Source: Prevotella sp.
GTDB lineage: Bacteria; Bacteroidota; Bacteroidia; Bacteroidales; Bacteroidaceae
Assembly: GCA_016287755.1 (NCBI GenBank)
Contig: JAEEWT010000013.1
Coordinates: 1-48,176 of the forward strand
Direction of reading: 5' to 3'
Length of the DNA: 48,176 nucleotides
Positions 1-9,284 of the stretch are shown here, one piece after another (position 1 is the first letter of the stretch; each line of letters starts with the position of its first letter). A program made the position numbers and the translations under genes. The notes below the pieces were generated by a model, which was not told the DNA's origin, searched no databases, and saw only the letters and a program-made list of their open reading frames with translations.

Positions 1-220
1 AACCTTTCGTCCAGCTCAGATGTCCTCATCGGACTGCATAGGGTATTAATCCGCATTTCTACGGGCTATGCCCTACTGAGGGGAAGGTTGGATACGCGTT
101 ACTCACCCGTGCGCCGGTCGCCATCAGAAGTTGCAAGCAACTCCCATGATGCCCCTCGACTTGCATGTGTTAAGCCTGTAGCTAGCGTTCATCCTGAGCC
201 AGGATCAAACTCTACATTGT
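1..220 (-). rRNA. 16S ribosomal RNA, 5' part only
   Basis: The minus strand carries the universal 16S start: the complement of the 27F primer site lies at about 201-213, followed by the usual GGCTCAGGATGAACGCTAG continuation and the V1/V2 region down to base 1. The mature 5' end is estimated at about 220 from the conserved distance to this motif. The gene runs off the left edge, so 23S, 5S and spacer tRNAs are expected outside. The open frame at 88-321 on the plus strand is only a shadow of this RNA gene. Confidence 0.97.
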
Positions 221-541
221 ATATTTTTTATGTCTCCGACAGAAAAATCCACGAACTTCCGTCGCCTCTCGGCATAGCGCAAGCAAGCTTGCCTCTGCTC
301 TCGCGGCTAGGAACTTTGTAAACCCGTCTGCCAGCGTTAATCTGTCTCAGAACGCCAATTCGTATCTATCGAGTCCGTCAGTGCCAAAACTGACAATGTC
401 ATATTGACGGTTCGAATACCCGGAAGCCGGTTCTTATAAAAAGAAACGGCAACCGCTTCTCGTACTACTTCTCTGTCTATGTAAGCATTTCAAAGATCTA
501 TCTAAACTCCCGCAGCAGATTTTTTAGTGCGAAAGCGGATG
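221..541 (-). other. rRNA operon leader, with boxA-like site
   Basis: This stretch between the rRNA promoter and the 16S 5' end has no credible gene. On the minus strand, 488-497 reads ATCTTTGAAA, close to the boxA antitermination element (TGCTCTTTGAAA) expected in rRNA leaders. Several short complementary stretches around 420-460 could form the 16S processing stem together with sequence outside the window. The boxA call rests on similarity only. Confidence 0.6.
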
Positions 542-572
542 CAAAGGTACACAATTTCCGCGAACCTCCAAA
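542..572 (-). promoter_or_regulatory. rRNA operon promoter
   Basis: On the minus strand TTTG (569-572) is followed after exactly 19 bp by TACCTTTG (542-549), a perfect match to the Bacteroidetes vegetative promoter. Transcription would start near 535. The sequence upstream (573-610) is strongly A/T-rich on both strands, as expected for an rRNA UP region. Confidence 0.85.
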
Positions 573-642
573 ACATTTTCTTGTTTTTTTTCTAAAAATT
601 TTGATTTTTTCCTTTTTTAAGACAAAGGAGGTAACATAAATC

Positions 643-678
643 AAGAGGGAACCACTTAAAACAAAGCAGTTCCCTCTT
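643..678 (-). terminator. Hairpin downstream of the cyd operon
   Basis: AAGAGGGAAC (643-652) and GTTCCCTCTT (669-678) form a perfect 10-bp stem with a 16-nt loop, placed 22 bp after the stop codon of the cyclophilin gene. The T-tract on the minus side is short, so termination strength is uncertain. It separates the long minus-strand operon from the rRNA promoter. Confidence 0.65.
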
Positions 679-700
679 AAAAGAAGTTATTGGCACCCCT

Positions 701-1390
701 TTATGGAGTAGTTTTTACATAGGCACGTTGGATGTGAATATCAGTAACCGGTCGGTCATTTTCATCCGTTTTTGCCCTCATGATTTTCTCCACCACATCA
801 AGTCCTTCGACAACCTCTCCGAACACCGTATATTGGTTGTCGAGATGTGGAGTACCCCCATATTGGAAATACGCATCCCTCACCTCTTGCGGAAAAGAGA
901 TCAGTTCGCCCGTATTCCTGGCAATCCTTTCCTCCACATCATCCATCATGTTCCCGCTGTATCGTTTTCCCCAAACGATATAGAACTGACACATGGAAGA
1001 CTCCCGTTGCGGGTTCTCCTTATCCCCTTCCCTTGCGGCAGCCACGCTACCCCTTTTATGGAAGATTTGCGGAAAACGAATCTCTGCAGGAATCTTGTAC
1101 GTTTCATATTTCCCATCGCCCAACAGTTGTCCTTCAGGCGCATTTCGGCTTATGCTATCCCCCGTTTGGATCATGAAATCCTCTATCACCCTATGGAACA
1201 GCAGACCGTCGTAGAATCCCCTGTTGACGAGAGCGATGATATTATCACGATGGCGCGGCGTTTCATTATACAGCATTATCGTCACGTTTCCACTATCCGT
1301 TACCAGCACAATACTTGTATGCTGCTCTTCCTGCGCCATGACAGAAAGCGGGAGCAGAAGAACCCATGTCAGTAATCCGAGTATTCTCAT
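701..1390 (-). CDS. Secreted cyclophilin-type peptidyl-prolyl isomerase
   Basis: 229 aa. An N-terminal signal peptide (hydrophobic LLTWVLLLPLSVMAQ, cleavage probably after Ala19) precedes a cyclophilin domain that fills the rest of the protein. Family marks seen: FHRVIEDFMIQTGD around residues 65-78, the GSVAAAR segment around 115-121, CQFYIV around 134-139 and the late YTVFGEVVEGLDVV. It should catalyse cis-trans isomerisation of Xaa-Pro bonds and help fold exported proteins in the periplasm. An acidic insertion between the active-site strands (about 140-180) is longer than in minimal bacterial cyclophilins. It begins 12 bp after the cydB stop and is probably the last gene of the long minus-strand operon. 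Confidence 0.9.
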   Translation of the reverse strand: MRILGLLTWVLLLPLSVMAQEEQHTSIVLVTDSGNVTIMLYNETPRHRDNIIALVNRGFYDGLLFHRVIEDFMIQTGDSISRNAPEGQLLGDGKYETYKIPAEIRFPQIFHKRGSVAAAREGDKENPQRESSMCQFYIVWGKRYSGNMMDDVEERIARNTGELISFPQEVRDAYFQYGGTPHLDNQYTVFGEVVEGLDVVEKIMRAKTDENDRPVTDIHIQRAYVKTTP

Positions 1391-1402
1391 GATTTCACCT
1401 TA

Positions 1403-2551
1403 TTAATATACTTCTCCTTGAGAGATTTCCGTTTTATCTATTTTCTTCTTGTCGATTGAATACCATGCATAAGCGATATACGCCAATACGAACGGTATCA
1501 ACAGACTCACGACGGCCATGGTGCGCAAGGTAAACTCGCTGCTACACGAATTGGCGATGGTCAGACTACTCTGTAAATCCACGTTCGACGGATAGTAAGC
1601 CGTGTTGTTCCATCCCGCGATGAGCAGCAGCACCAACACCACCATTACCACGCCGATGCCCGTAGGCCATATACCTTTTATATATGTCTTACTAACGATG
1701 GTACGGATGATACCATACAACACCAGAACTACGCCGATGAGTAAGATGATGAGCAGATACCACATCTCGAGCAGGTTATGCAGGTACTTCATCGGTTCCA
1801 TCATGACCACCCCCGTTGCAGGATCATATGCATAGCCATCCTTTAACATAGTACGAATCAGGAAAGCCAGGAAGAAAATCAGGAACGTGATGGTATTCCC
1901 CACCAGTTGCACCGACGCCCTACTCTCGATTACCTCATCGCGTACATTATTAATATAATATAATAGACCCAACACACGAGCCAGGAAGAACACCGCGAAC
2001 CCTAAGATCAAGTTCCACGGATCCAGCAGCGCATCCAGTCCGTTACTTGCGTTAGCCCATTTACTAATCACCGGCTGCATGCCATCCATCAGGTTTGCCT
2101 TTTCGATGATGAAGTTCGACCCATTGAAGAACGTTGCCACTGCACCACCGATCAACAGCGGTCCGATGATACCATTCAGCACCAGGCACCACTGGAACGT
2201 CTTCGGTCCGAGGAAGTTCCCCAGCTTGTTCTGGAACTCATAACTCACCGCCTGCAGCACAAACGAGAACAAGATAATCATCCACAGCCAGTAGGCACCG
2301 CCGAAGCTAGTACTGTAGAACAAAGGAAACGAGGCGAAGAACGCCCCTCCGAAAGTCACCAGCGTGGTAAACGTCAGTTCCCATTTCCTTCCCGTACTAT
2401 TAACCAGCATTCTCCGCGCTTCAGCGTTATGTCCCAGACTGAACAGCAAGGAGTTTCCACCCTGCACGAACATTAGGAATACCAGCAAGGCCCCCAGCAA
2501 CGACACCAGGAACCACCAATACTGTTGCAAGAATTCGTATGTCATATCCAA
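1403..2551 (-). CDS. cydB: Cytochrome bd quinol oxidase subunit II
   Basis: 382 aa, about the usual CydB length. Eight or nine hydrophobic helices span the sequence, beginning with FLQQYWWFLVSLLGALLVFLMF. The N-terminal QQYWWFLV and GGNSLLFSLG segments are characteristic of CydB, the subunit that supports the haem-bearing subunit I in the inner membrane. Together they oxidise quinol and reduce O2 to water without pumping protons, giving high-affinity respiration at very low oxygen, a normal trait of 'nanaerobic' Bacteroidales. It starts 33 bp after cydA, in the same operon. The short basic C-terminus (IDKKKIDKTE) fits a cytoplasmic end. Confidence 0.93.
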   Translation of the reverse strand: MDMTYEFLQQYWWFLVSLLGALLVFLMFVQGGNSLLFSLGHNAEARRMLVNSTGRKWELTFTTLVTFGGAFFASFPLFYSTSFGGAYWLWMIILFSFVLQAVSYEFQNKLGNFLGPKTFQWCLVLNGIIGPLLIGGAVATFFNGSNFIIEKANLMDGMQPVISKWANASNGLDALLDPWNLILGFAVFFLARVLGLLYYINNVRDEVIESRASVQLVGNTITFLIFFLAFLIRTMLKDGYAYDPATGVVMMEPMKYLHNLLEMWYLLIILLIGVVLVLYGIIRTIVSKTYIKGIWPTGIGVVMVVLVLLLIAGWNNTAYYPSNVDLQSSLTIANSCSSEFTLRTMAVVSLLIPFVLAYIAYAWYSIDKKKIDKTEISQGEVY

Positions 2552-2584
2552 TATCTTTTTAAGTTATTATTGAAGCAAGAAGAA

Positions 2585-4156
2585 TCACGAAGCACTTTCA
2601 TATTCCGGTCCTTTCTTGATCTGCTTAAGCATAATATTCAGTTCCACAGCGAGCATGGCAGTGAACAAGAAGAGGAAGATAAAGAAGGTCAGCGCCACCG
2701 ATCCAGCTTTGATATCCGACACCGAAGCCCCCACCGGCAGCATGTCCTGAATGGTCCACGGCTGTCGTCCGAACTCAGCCACCAGCCATCCGCTCTCGCT
2801 GGCGATATAGACCAGAGGCACCAAGGCGATCGCCACGATGTAGTGCCATTTCGGCAACTTCGAGAGATCTTTCTTCCGCCAGTCCATAAAGAGTACGACT
2901 GCAAAGAACAAGATGAACAAACAGCCCAGTCCTACCATCAGTCGGAAGGCCCAGAAGTTTACAGGAATATAAGGCACCAGATCCGCTTTATCCTTGATAT
3001 ATCCATATCCGAAATACTTAAAGTTCTCGTCGATGATGGCAGCCTGTGCCTTAGCTGTTTCCTCATCGCCAGCAGCCTTCGCCTTACGATATTCAGCCAA
3101 GGCCACGATTGCCTTCTTTCCGCTGGCAATCTTCTCATCAGCCGAAGGCTCCCTCGTTCCGTCGGGTTTGGTATATCCGTTCAGCAGATCGTTCACGCCC
3201 GGTACGTAGCCATGAAAATCCCTTGTAGCCATGAACGAAAGTGCGTAGGGCATGGCTATACGCAGCGGTGGCTCCTGTTCAACCGTATAGTCAGGCTGTT
3301 GGAAAGGATTCACCCATGCCACCGCCGTCAGACTCTGGTCGGTACCGCCATTGTAGAGAGCCTCCATCGCCGCCAGTTTCATCGGTTGTTTCTGAGCCAC
3401 CTGCTCACCCGATATATGACCTGTAGCTGCAGCCAGTACCGAAGCCACCAAGCCCACGATACAGCCAATGCGCATACTCTTCAAGGCCAGTTCCTTCTCG
3501 CGTTTCTTCATCAGGTACCAGCAGCTTACTGCCACCACAAAGACGGCTCCGACAATCCACGCGGAAATCACCGTATGACAGAACTTGGTCACGGCAAAGG
3601 GCGAAAGGGCTACATCGAAGAACGACACCATCTCGTTGCGCACCGTGTCGGCATTGAACTCACAGCCCACAGGGTATTGCATCCATGCGTTCGCCACCAG
3701 AATCCACCATGCAGAGATCGTGGCGCCCAGTCCGGTGAGCCAAGTGGCCGCCAGATGGAACCCTTTCGACACCTTGTTCCATCCGAAGTACATCACTGCC
3801 ACGAAGGTCGATTCCATGAAGAATGCCACGATGCCCTCGATGGCCAGCGGAGCGCCGAAGATATCGCCCACGAACCACGAGTAGTTACTCCAGTTCGTGC
3901 CGAACTCAAATTCCAGGATGATACCTGTTGCCACACCCATGGCGAAGTTAATGCCGAACAGCTTCTGCCAGAACTTCGCCGCGTCTTTCCAGAACTGTTT
4001 CCGAGTACGATAGTAACATGTCTCCACGATACCCATGATCACTGCCAGTCCCAGGGTGAGTGGAACGAACAGCCAGTGGTAGATGGCGGTCAGCGCAAAT
4101 TGTGCTCTCGACCAGTCTATCGTCCCGGCACTGATTTCCAATAAATAGTTTGTCAT
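2585..4156 (-). CDS. cydA: Cytochrome bd quinol oxidase subunit I
   Basis: 523 aa, matching the long CydA family. His27 in AIYHWLFVPLTLG corresponds to the conserved haem-ligand histidine near the N-terminus; a second conserved histidine lies in KFCHTVISAW; VAEFGRQPWTIQ is the hallmark C-terminal motif next to the haem sites. The periplasmic Q-loop, where quinol binds, is about residues 245-385 and includes an Ala/Lys-rich charged stretch. The subunit carries haems b558, b595 and d and performs quinol oxidation and O2 reduction. It lies 17 bp downstream of the DUF4492 gene and 33 bp upstream of cydB. The 539-aa open frame on the opposite strand (2525-4144) is a codon-bias shadow. Confidence 0.95.
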   Translation of the reverse strand: MTNYLLEISAGTIDWSRAQFALTAIYHWLFVPLTLGLAVIMGIVETCYYRTRKQFWKDAAKFWQKLFGINFAMGVATGIILEFEFGTNWSNYSWFVGDIFGAPLAIEGIVAFFMESTFVAVMYFGWNKVSKGFHLAATWLTGLGATISAWWILVANAWMQYPVGCEFNADTVRNEMVSFFDVALSPFAVTKFCHTVISAWIVGAVFVVAVSCWYLMKKREKELALKSMRIGCIVGLVASVLAAATGHISGEQVAQKQPMKLAAMEALYNGGTDQSLTAVAWVNPFQQPDYTVEQEPPLRIAMPYALSFMATRDFHGYVPGVNDLLNGYTKPDGTREPSADEKIASGKKAIVALAEYRKAKAAGDEETAKAQAAIIDENFKYFGYGYIKDKADLVPYIPVNFWAFRLMVGLGCLFILFFAVVLFMDWRKKDLSKLPKWHYIVAIALVPLVYIASESGWLVAEFGRQPWTIQDMLPVGASVSDIKAGSVALTFFIFLFLFTAMLAVELNIMLKQIKKGPEYESAS

Positions 4157-4173
4157 ATCATTAAAGTTAAAGA

Positions 4174-4395
4174 TTATTCATTACTCACTTTCTCGAACTG
4201 CTCCATCACATAGTCGGCCTCTCCCCCTTTCTCGGCATGTTGTTTCAGGAAGTTCGGGAAGAAGAACACCTTCAGTACGAGGAAGATGATCACCAGTTTT
4301 ACGGCAATCACCGCCCACAGCGTCTTCCCCAGCTTCATGTGGCGAAACCCGTCGTAGTAGAGGTCGAACACCCTATGGAAGAATCCGTTCTTCAT
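4174..4395 (-). CDS. DUF4492 small membrane protein of the cyd operon
   Basis: 73 aa: an N-terminal amphipathic stretch (FHRVFDLYYDGFRHM), one transmembrane helix (about residues 28-48, LWAVIAVKLVIIFLVLKVFFF) and a charged C-terminal tail. This is the DUF4492 family, which sits directly upstream of cydAB in many Bacteroidetes. By position and size it may be an accessory or assembly subunit, analogous to but not homologous with CydX; this is inference. Its ATG overlaps the stop of the preceding secreted-protein gene in an ATGA arrangement, so it is probably translationally coupled to that gene. Confidence 0.85.
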   Translation of the reverse strand: MKNGFFHRVFDLYYDGFRHMKLGKTLWAVIAVKLVIIFLVLKVFFFPNFLKQHAEKGGEADYVMEQFEKVSNE

Positions 4396-5405
4396 TGAAC
4401 CACAGTCTTTTGACCATTATTGATATACACGCCTTTTTTCGCAGGCTTCCCACTGAGCTTCCGTCCATCAATGGTATACCACCCTTCCCTTTGACCGATT
4501 CCCTTTGACCTTTGACCGCTATCAATCCCCGTAGAGATGGCGTTTCCTTGAACGAAGATCTTCAGGATCGGTTCGTTCGTTACGGGGTCAAGTTCCCAAG
4601 CATCGCCTAGTAAAATAACCAAATCCTCGTTCGACATTGATGAAGCGTCACTAACACCTTCAAGCGTGATGCTACCATGCATGTAATAGGAATTGGTTGT
4701 CGTCTCAGTGTTCTGCTTTTCTGTTCCCTCAAACATAAAAGGATTGAATCCTGAGACATTGGTATAACTGCCGTTTTCCAAGCAATTAATAAAGACGGGA
4801 GTACTCATACCCCATCCCCAAAATGCGGATACCTTGTCTCGTGTGCCGTTCACTCCAGTAAACGACCCAATAAACACACAGTTTCTCATTACCACTTTGG
4901 AAGGGCCACCATAAGTTTTCGACCCCCCGTTACCGACGAAGCCACCTGCATAATCGTCATACATCTGTATATTTGTAGCTACTACACAATTCTCAATACT
5001 GACTTCGTCATAAGCCCTACCAATAAGACCAGACATATGTATGTTAGTAGAGGTAACTGTACCTTCCACCCGTAGGTTCTTGATCGTTCCACCTTTGACA
5101 TAGTGGAATGGCGCTACAAACTTTGAACTACCTGAAATATTTACTGTCAGTGTATGTCCCTGACCATCAAAAACTCCTGCAAATTCTTTTGACTCACTTC
5201 CGAGCATGGTTGTAACAGTTGCTATATCGGCAATTAACTTTGCGTTGGCGGTTGGTGTAGATTGTACCACAGTGGCAAAGGCATCCCAGTCATCAGCGTT
5301 GGCGATAAGGTAATATCCGTCACCATCTATATCTAATGCCCATGCCCCAGTGCTGATTCCAACGAGGGTGAGCAGAGTCATAAGGATTCGTTTAGTTGCT
5401 TTCAT
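4392..5405 (-). CDS. Secreted surface protein with shared C-terminal tail, paralog 4
   Basis: 337 aa. A signal peptide (MKATKRILMTLLTLVGISTGAWA) is followed by one beta-rich module: a DGYYLI...DWDAFA entry, FDGQGHTLTV, a TIKNLRVEGTV strand and turns of the SGLIGRAYD type. These resemble GLUG-like/right-handed beta-solenoid modules. The last about 45 residues (GISTGI...GWYTIDGRKL...KKGVYINNG) are nearly identical in the three genes upstream and look like a Por/type IX-type C-terminal sorting or anchoring signal; that role is inferred. No enzyme motif was recognised. It is the fourth and shortest paralog, and its stop overlaps the start of the DUF4492 gene. Confidence 0.8.
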   Translation of the reverse strand: MKATKRILMTLLTLVGISTGAWALDIDGDGYYLIANADDWDAFATVVQSTPTANAKLIADIATVTTMLGSESKEFAGVFDGQGHTLTVNISGSSKFVAPFHYVKGGTIKNLRVEGTVTSTNIHMSGLIGRAYDEVSIENCVVATNIQMYDDYAGGFVGNGGSKTYGGPSKVVMRNCVFIGSFTGVNGTRDKVSAFWGWGMSTPVFINCLENGSYTNVSGFNPFMFEGTEKQNTETTTNSYYMHGSITLEGVSDASSMSNEDLVILLGDAWELDPVTNEPILKIFVQGNAISTGIDSGQRSKGIGQREGWYTIDGRKLSGKPAKKGVYINNGQKTVVQ

Positions 5406-5436
5406 GATGCTATGGTTTTTTATTATCAGTTATCAA

Positions 5437-7404
5437 TTAATCAATAATGGCCTTTTTCCCATTGTTGATATAAATGCCCTTCTTCGCAGGCTTCCCATTG
5501 AGTTTCCTACCATCAATGCTATACCAGCCATCCCTTTGACCGAGTCCCTTTGACCTTTGACCGTTAATCCCCGTGGAAATGCCGTTTCCTTGAACGAAGA
5601 TTTTCGGCAATGGCAGGTTCGTTATGGGATCTTGTACCCAAGCATTGCCAAGAGACACTGCAACGGTGCCGTTGGCAAGTTGCTCGGTTGTGACCTTGGT
5701 GCTTCCACTTTGGCTATTGGTTACGTAATAATCATTGGTACAGGTGATAGTTCCACCTTCGGCTCTATAGATGGGATCGATATAGCTCACATCTATTGAG
5801 TAGGTCCCGTTTTCCAGACAGTTGATGATAGTCCCTGTACCACCATGACTATGCCCCCAGATAGCACCGATATATCTACCGCCTTCGATTCTACCATTGA
5901 ATAGGCAGTCTTGGACGGTCGTATTCGAGTCGTAACCATGACCAACGATGCCACCTACATAACTAGTATTTGTAATGATCGTTGCACTGACGACACAATT
6001 TATGATCTGGTTCCTCCCATAGGCTACACCCACGAGTCCAGAGGCATGATAGCTTTGCGTATTGATCGTACCAGCAACTCTCAGATTCTTTATCGTGGCA
6101 TTATTGATAAAATGGAACGGAGCCACCCCCACATCGTTACCAGTAATACCTGTTGCCGTGCTTGTAATGCTTGCTGTCAACGTATGACCACCCCCATCAA
6201 AGATCCCCGAGAAAGGATTATTCTCCCTGTATCCGACAAAAGCAGAGATACTGATATCTTTGGTGAGTTTCAGATACATTCCGCTAAAATCAAAATCATC
6301 GAGACTGGTAACAAAACTTGTCCAGTCATCATCACTGGTAATGAGGTATGGCGAATCTTCTGTACCATGACCGCTAAGGGCAATTCCTACTATTCTGAAG
6401 TTAACTGTCTTGACTCCAGAATATTTGCCTTTACCCGTTATGATTACGGAAGCGGTGCCAGGAGATGTGTTGTTGCTATAGCTGACGGTATAGTCTGTTC
6501 CTTTCACCAATGTATTACCCAAGAGTGTTACAACAGGTTCTGGCGTTACAGCACCTTCGTTCAAGCCATATTTCTCATCAACACCACTTACAGCGACAGG
6601 AATGTAATAAGTACTACCAAGCACTTCCTTTGTTCCACACATCTCTCCATCGGGCACAGAGGCAGAGAGTTGAGTTCCCAAATTGTCACCAGCATTCTTT
6701 GGAGTTAAATAGAAACTGTTGATGACACTTTTCCCACTACTACCATAGAAAATGGGATTGAACGTAGAACAGTTCGTATAGGAGGAGCCAGCTTCTATAC
6801 AGTTGTTGATGGTGACCATTCCGCCATGATTCCACCCGCATATGACACCCACTATACTACCACTACTTGCACCAGTGATTGATCCCGTGAAGACACTAGC
6901 CTCGATTGTTGTATAGGAATCCTGGCCATGTCCTAAGATACCACCGCAATGAGTACCTGTGGTTGTAACCGCTACGTTGACGAAGACATTGCTGATCGTG
7001 CTGTTACCGTATGAACCTCCTACAAGGCCCGCGCAGTGGATGGCACCATTTACTGTTCCTTCCACCTTCAGGTTCTTGATGATGGCTCCATTGATATAAC
7101 GGAACGGAGCTACACAATCGACCGTACCACTAATGTTAACTGTGATGGTGTGGTTACCTCCATCGAATATGCCAGCATACTTCTTACCATCATAGCCATT
7201 CATTGTTGTCACCGTGATATCCTTTATCAGTTTGGCATTGGCTGTCGTGGTAATCGTATTATTACTCAGCCCTGTGGCAAAGTCATTCCAGTCCTGTACT
7301 GAGCTGATGATATATGTACCATCACTATCTGTATCTATTGCCCAAGCCCCAGTAAATACCACGAGGGTGAGCAGTGTCATAAGTATTCGTTTAGTTACTT
7401 TCAT
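5437..7404 (-). CDS. Secreted surface protein with two beta modules and shared tail, paralog 3
   Basis: 655 aa. Signal peptide MKVTKRILMTLLTLVVFTGAWA, then two copies of the module seen in the neighbours (about residues 25-215 and 350-560). Each has an I-x-x-VQDWN/DDWTSF start, FDGGNHTI or FDGGGHTL, and runs of short strands with SYGNSTISN or GRNQIINCV turns. Between them (about 290-345) is a linker with a VTLLGNTLVKGTDYTVSYSN segment resembling Ig-like/Big surface domains. The shared C-terminal tail (GWYSIDGRKL...KKGIYINNG) ends the protein. The start is only 4 bp after the upstream gene's stop, so co-translation is likely. Function unknown; probably exported to the cell surface or medium. 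Confidence 0.8.
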   Translation of the reverse strand: MKVTKRILMTLLTLVVFTGAWAIDTDSDGTYIISSVQDWNDFATGLSNNTITTTANAKLIKDITVTTMNGYDGKKYAGIFDGGNHTITVNISGTVDCVAPFRYINGAIIKNLKVEGTVNGAIHCAGLVGGSYGNSTISNVFVNVAVTTTGTHCGGILGHGQDSYTTIEASVFTGSITGASSGSIVGVICGWNHGGMVTINNCIEAGSSYTNCSTFNPIFYGSSGKSVINSFYLTPKNAGDNLGTQLSASVPDGEMCGTKEVLGSTYYIPVAVSGVDEKYGLNEGAVTPEPVVTLLGNTLVKGTDYTVSYSNNTSPGTASVIITGKGKYSGVKTVNFRIVGIALSGHGTEDSPYLITSDDDWTSFVTSLDDFDFSGMYLKLTKDISISAFVGYRENNPFSGIFDGGGHTLTASITSTATGITGNDVGVAPFHFINNATIKNLRVAGTINTQSYHASGLVGVAYGRNQIINCVVSATIITNTSYVGGIVGHGYDSNTTVQDCLFNGRIEGGRYIGAIWGHSHGGTGTIINCLENGTYSIDVSYIDPIYRAEGGTITCTNDYYVTNSQSGSTKVTTEQLANGTVAVSLGNAWVQDPITNLPLPKIFVQGNGISTGINGQRSKGLGQRDGWYSIDGRKLNGKPAKKGIYINNGKKAIID

Positions 7405-7408
7405 GATG

Positions 7409-9280
7409 TTATAGAATTATCTTATTACCATTATTGATATAAATGCCCTTCTTCGCTGGCTTTCCATGGAGTTTCCTACCATCGATGGTATACCACCCAT
7501 CCCTTTGACCGATTCCCTTTGACCTTTGACCGCTATCAATCCCCGTAGAAATACCGTTTCCTTGAACGAAGATCTTCAGCATAGGTTGATTCGTATTAGG
7601 ATCTTGTACCCACAAAGCCTCATCACCTGTGCGATTGTTATTCAATGCCGCTGTTGTTGTACCATTTGAAAGGTCATCAGCAGTAGCCGGTATGCCTTGT
7701 GCTGTTCCTAAAGGAGTTTTATAGTAGCAATTGGTAAGGGTGTAATTACTGGTATTGGGTCGTATGAATGTACAGCAGTCGTTGCTTTCACTGATTGTGG
7801 CGGTCACGAGTGAGTTGGAGATTTTGCATGTGGAATGAGGATACCATACTACGAAACCCGCATCGTAACCTCTTTGTCCGCTGATGGTTCCATCATAGAT
7901 ACAGTCACGAATAGTCAGTACACTTGCATCATTATGAGTGTAGTACACAAAGCCAGCTCCACCAAGAGCATCATAAGTATTAAAAGTAAAATTCACTGAA
8001 CTGTAGCAATTCTCAATCAGTGTTTTCCCGTCGGCATAACCTATAAGACCTGCCACGCCCTCATGTGAAGAAACAATGGTACCTGCTATGTGCAGATTAC
8101 GGATGGTTCCATCTATGACGTAACCGAAAGGTGCGCATCCAAAGAAATGCTGTGCTGTTGGCATTTGGGCAGTCACATAATTGATCGTAAGCGTATGCCC
8201 TTGGCCATCAAAAGTTCCTCTGAAAGCTATCCTCTTACTCGCATCACTGTCATAGCCGTCACCAATCATTGTCATATCATCACCCAAATCGATATCCGCC
8301 GTCATCTTCGCATTCACATTAGGGGTTTTCTTCACTAACTTGGCAAAGTCTTTCCAGTTCTGTACGGAACCTAACAGATAATAGCCATCAGCATCCTGCT
8401 CCAAGGATGAGTAATTCTTCACAAGGCGTACGGGGAAGCCATTTTGCCGGTCGCCATCGTTTTCCAGTTTTAATGAACTGCCATCGAAACGGATATTGTA
8501 TACTCTGTCTCCGTTCATGTAAGTGCTCGACCAATAATTACCAACAGTACCCGACTCCATTACAGTTGTTCCGTTTCGCAATCCTGTGGCAGGTAAGAAC
8601 ACACACCCAACGGCCTCTAATGCGCTCCAATCGGTATCGCTATAAGATGAATAACCTGCACCAGCCGTATTGGCATTGCTGATACTGATTCCCGAAGGAG
8701 GAGTAAACCCATCGGGGAAGAGAATCATTCCGTTCGTACTGTGTATGGTTCCTTTAGCATATTTGTAACTGTCGGTGCGGGAGGTTATTATATATGCCCA
8801 CTCTTCCTTAGTCAGCGTGCGCCAGCCACTATTCTCGGTATTACCGCCATTGCTGATCGCATTGTAGCCCCAGTCGGCCTGACCGCGCATGCTACCATCG
8901 TCTTTTGCATCGTAGAGGTTTTTAGAACTTGAGCCATACGCATAATAATTGCCACGACTTGTGCTTGTACTCCACGGTTGGTAACATGTTGCCCCATGGT
9001 TATAGCCACTGGTGCCCCAATTAAAGTAGTCAATCCATGCCGTCTGACTGGCAGATGGAGAGGTGTTGCTAACTGCATTACCGATGTAGTCGTATTGATT
9101 CTCGGCAAAACGCCAGGTATTGGTAGATGCCTGATACTGCAAATTACCTTTTGAGAATATGACTTGGTCACCATCACTATTGATGGTAAATACTCCATCA
9201 GGATTACCATCAGCCCAAGCCCCGGTGCTGATTCCAACGAGGGTGAGCAGTATCATTAGGATTCGTTTAGTTACTTTCAT
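7409..9280 (-). CDS. Secreted mosaic protein: FISUMP-like domain plus beta module and shared tail, paralog 2
   Basis: 623 aa. After the signal peptide, residues about 25-290 differ from the sister genes. FSKGNLQYQASTNTWRF, WGYNAISNGG, WRTLTKEEWAYI, FLPATGLRNG, GNYWSSTYM and NGFPVRLVK resemble the Fibrobacter succinogenes major paralogous (FISUMP)/DUF1566-like sulfatase-modifying-fold domains of secreted Bacteroidetes proteins. From about 295 the standard module resumes (DGYYLLGSVQNWKDFAKLV...FDGQGHTL), followed by the shared tail. The protein is therefore a mosaic: conserved ends with an exchanged centre. It starts 4 bp after the upstream gene's stop. No catalytic residues were identified. 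Confidence 0.8.
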   Translation of the reverse strand: MKVTKRILMILLTLVGISTGAWADGNPDGVFTINSDGDQVIFSKGNLQYQASTNTWRFAENQYDYIGNAVSNTSPSASQTAWIDYFNWGTSGYNHGATCYQPWSTSTSRGNYYAYGSSSKNLYDAKDDGSMRGQADWGYNAISNGGNTENSGWRTLTKEEWAYIITSRTDSYKYAKGTIHSTNGMILFPDGFTPPSGISISNANTAGAGYSSYSDTDWSALEAVGCVFLPATGLRNGTTVMESGTVGNYWSSTYMNGDRVYNIRFDGSSLKLENDGDRQNGFPVRLVKNYSSLEQDADGYYLLGSVQNWKDFAKLVKKTPNVNAKMTADIDLGDDMTMIGDGYDSDASKRIAFRGTFDGQGHTLTINYVTAQMPTAQHFFGCAPFGYVIDGTIRNLHIAGTIVSSHEGVAGLIGYADGKTLIENCYSSVNFTFNTYDALGGAGFVYYTHNDASVLTIRDCIYDGTISGQRGYDAGFVVWYPHSTCKISNSLVTATISESNDCCTFIRPNTSNYTLTNCYYKTPLGTAQGIPATADDLSNGTTTAALNNNRTGDEALWVQDPNTNQPMLKIFVQGNGISTGIDSGQRSKGIGQRDGWYTIDGRKLHGKPAKKGIYINNGNKIIL

Positions 9281-9284
9281 GATG

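Noticed and set aside
2525..4144. 539-aa open frame opposite cydA
   Set aside because: Composition (Arg, His, Gln) typical of antisense shadows; cydA is certain.
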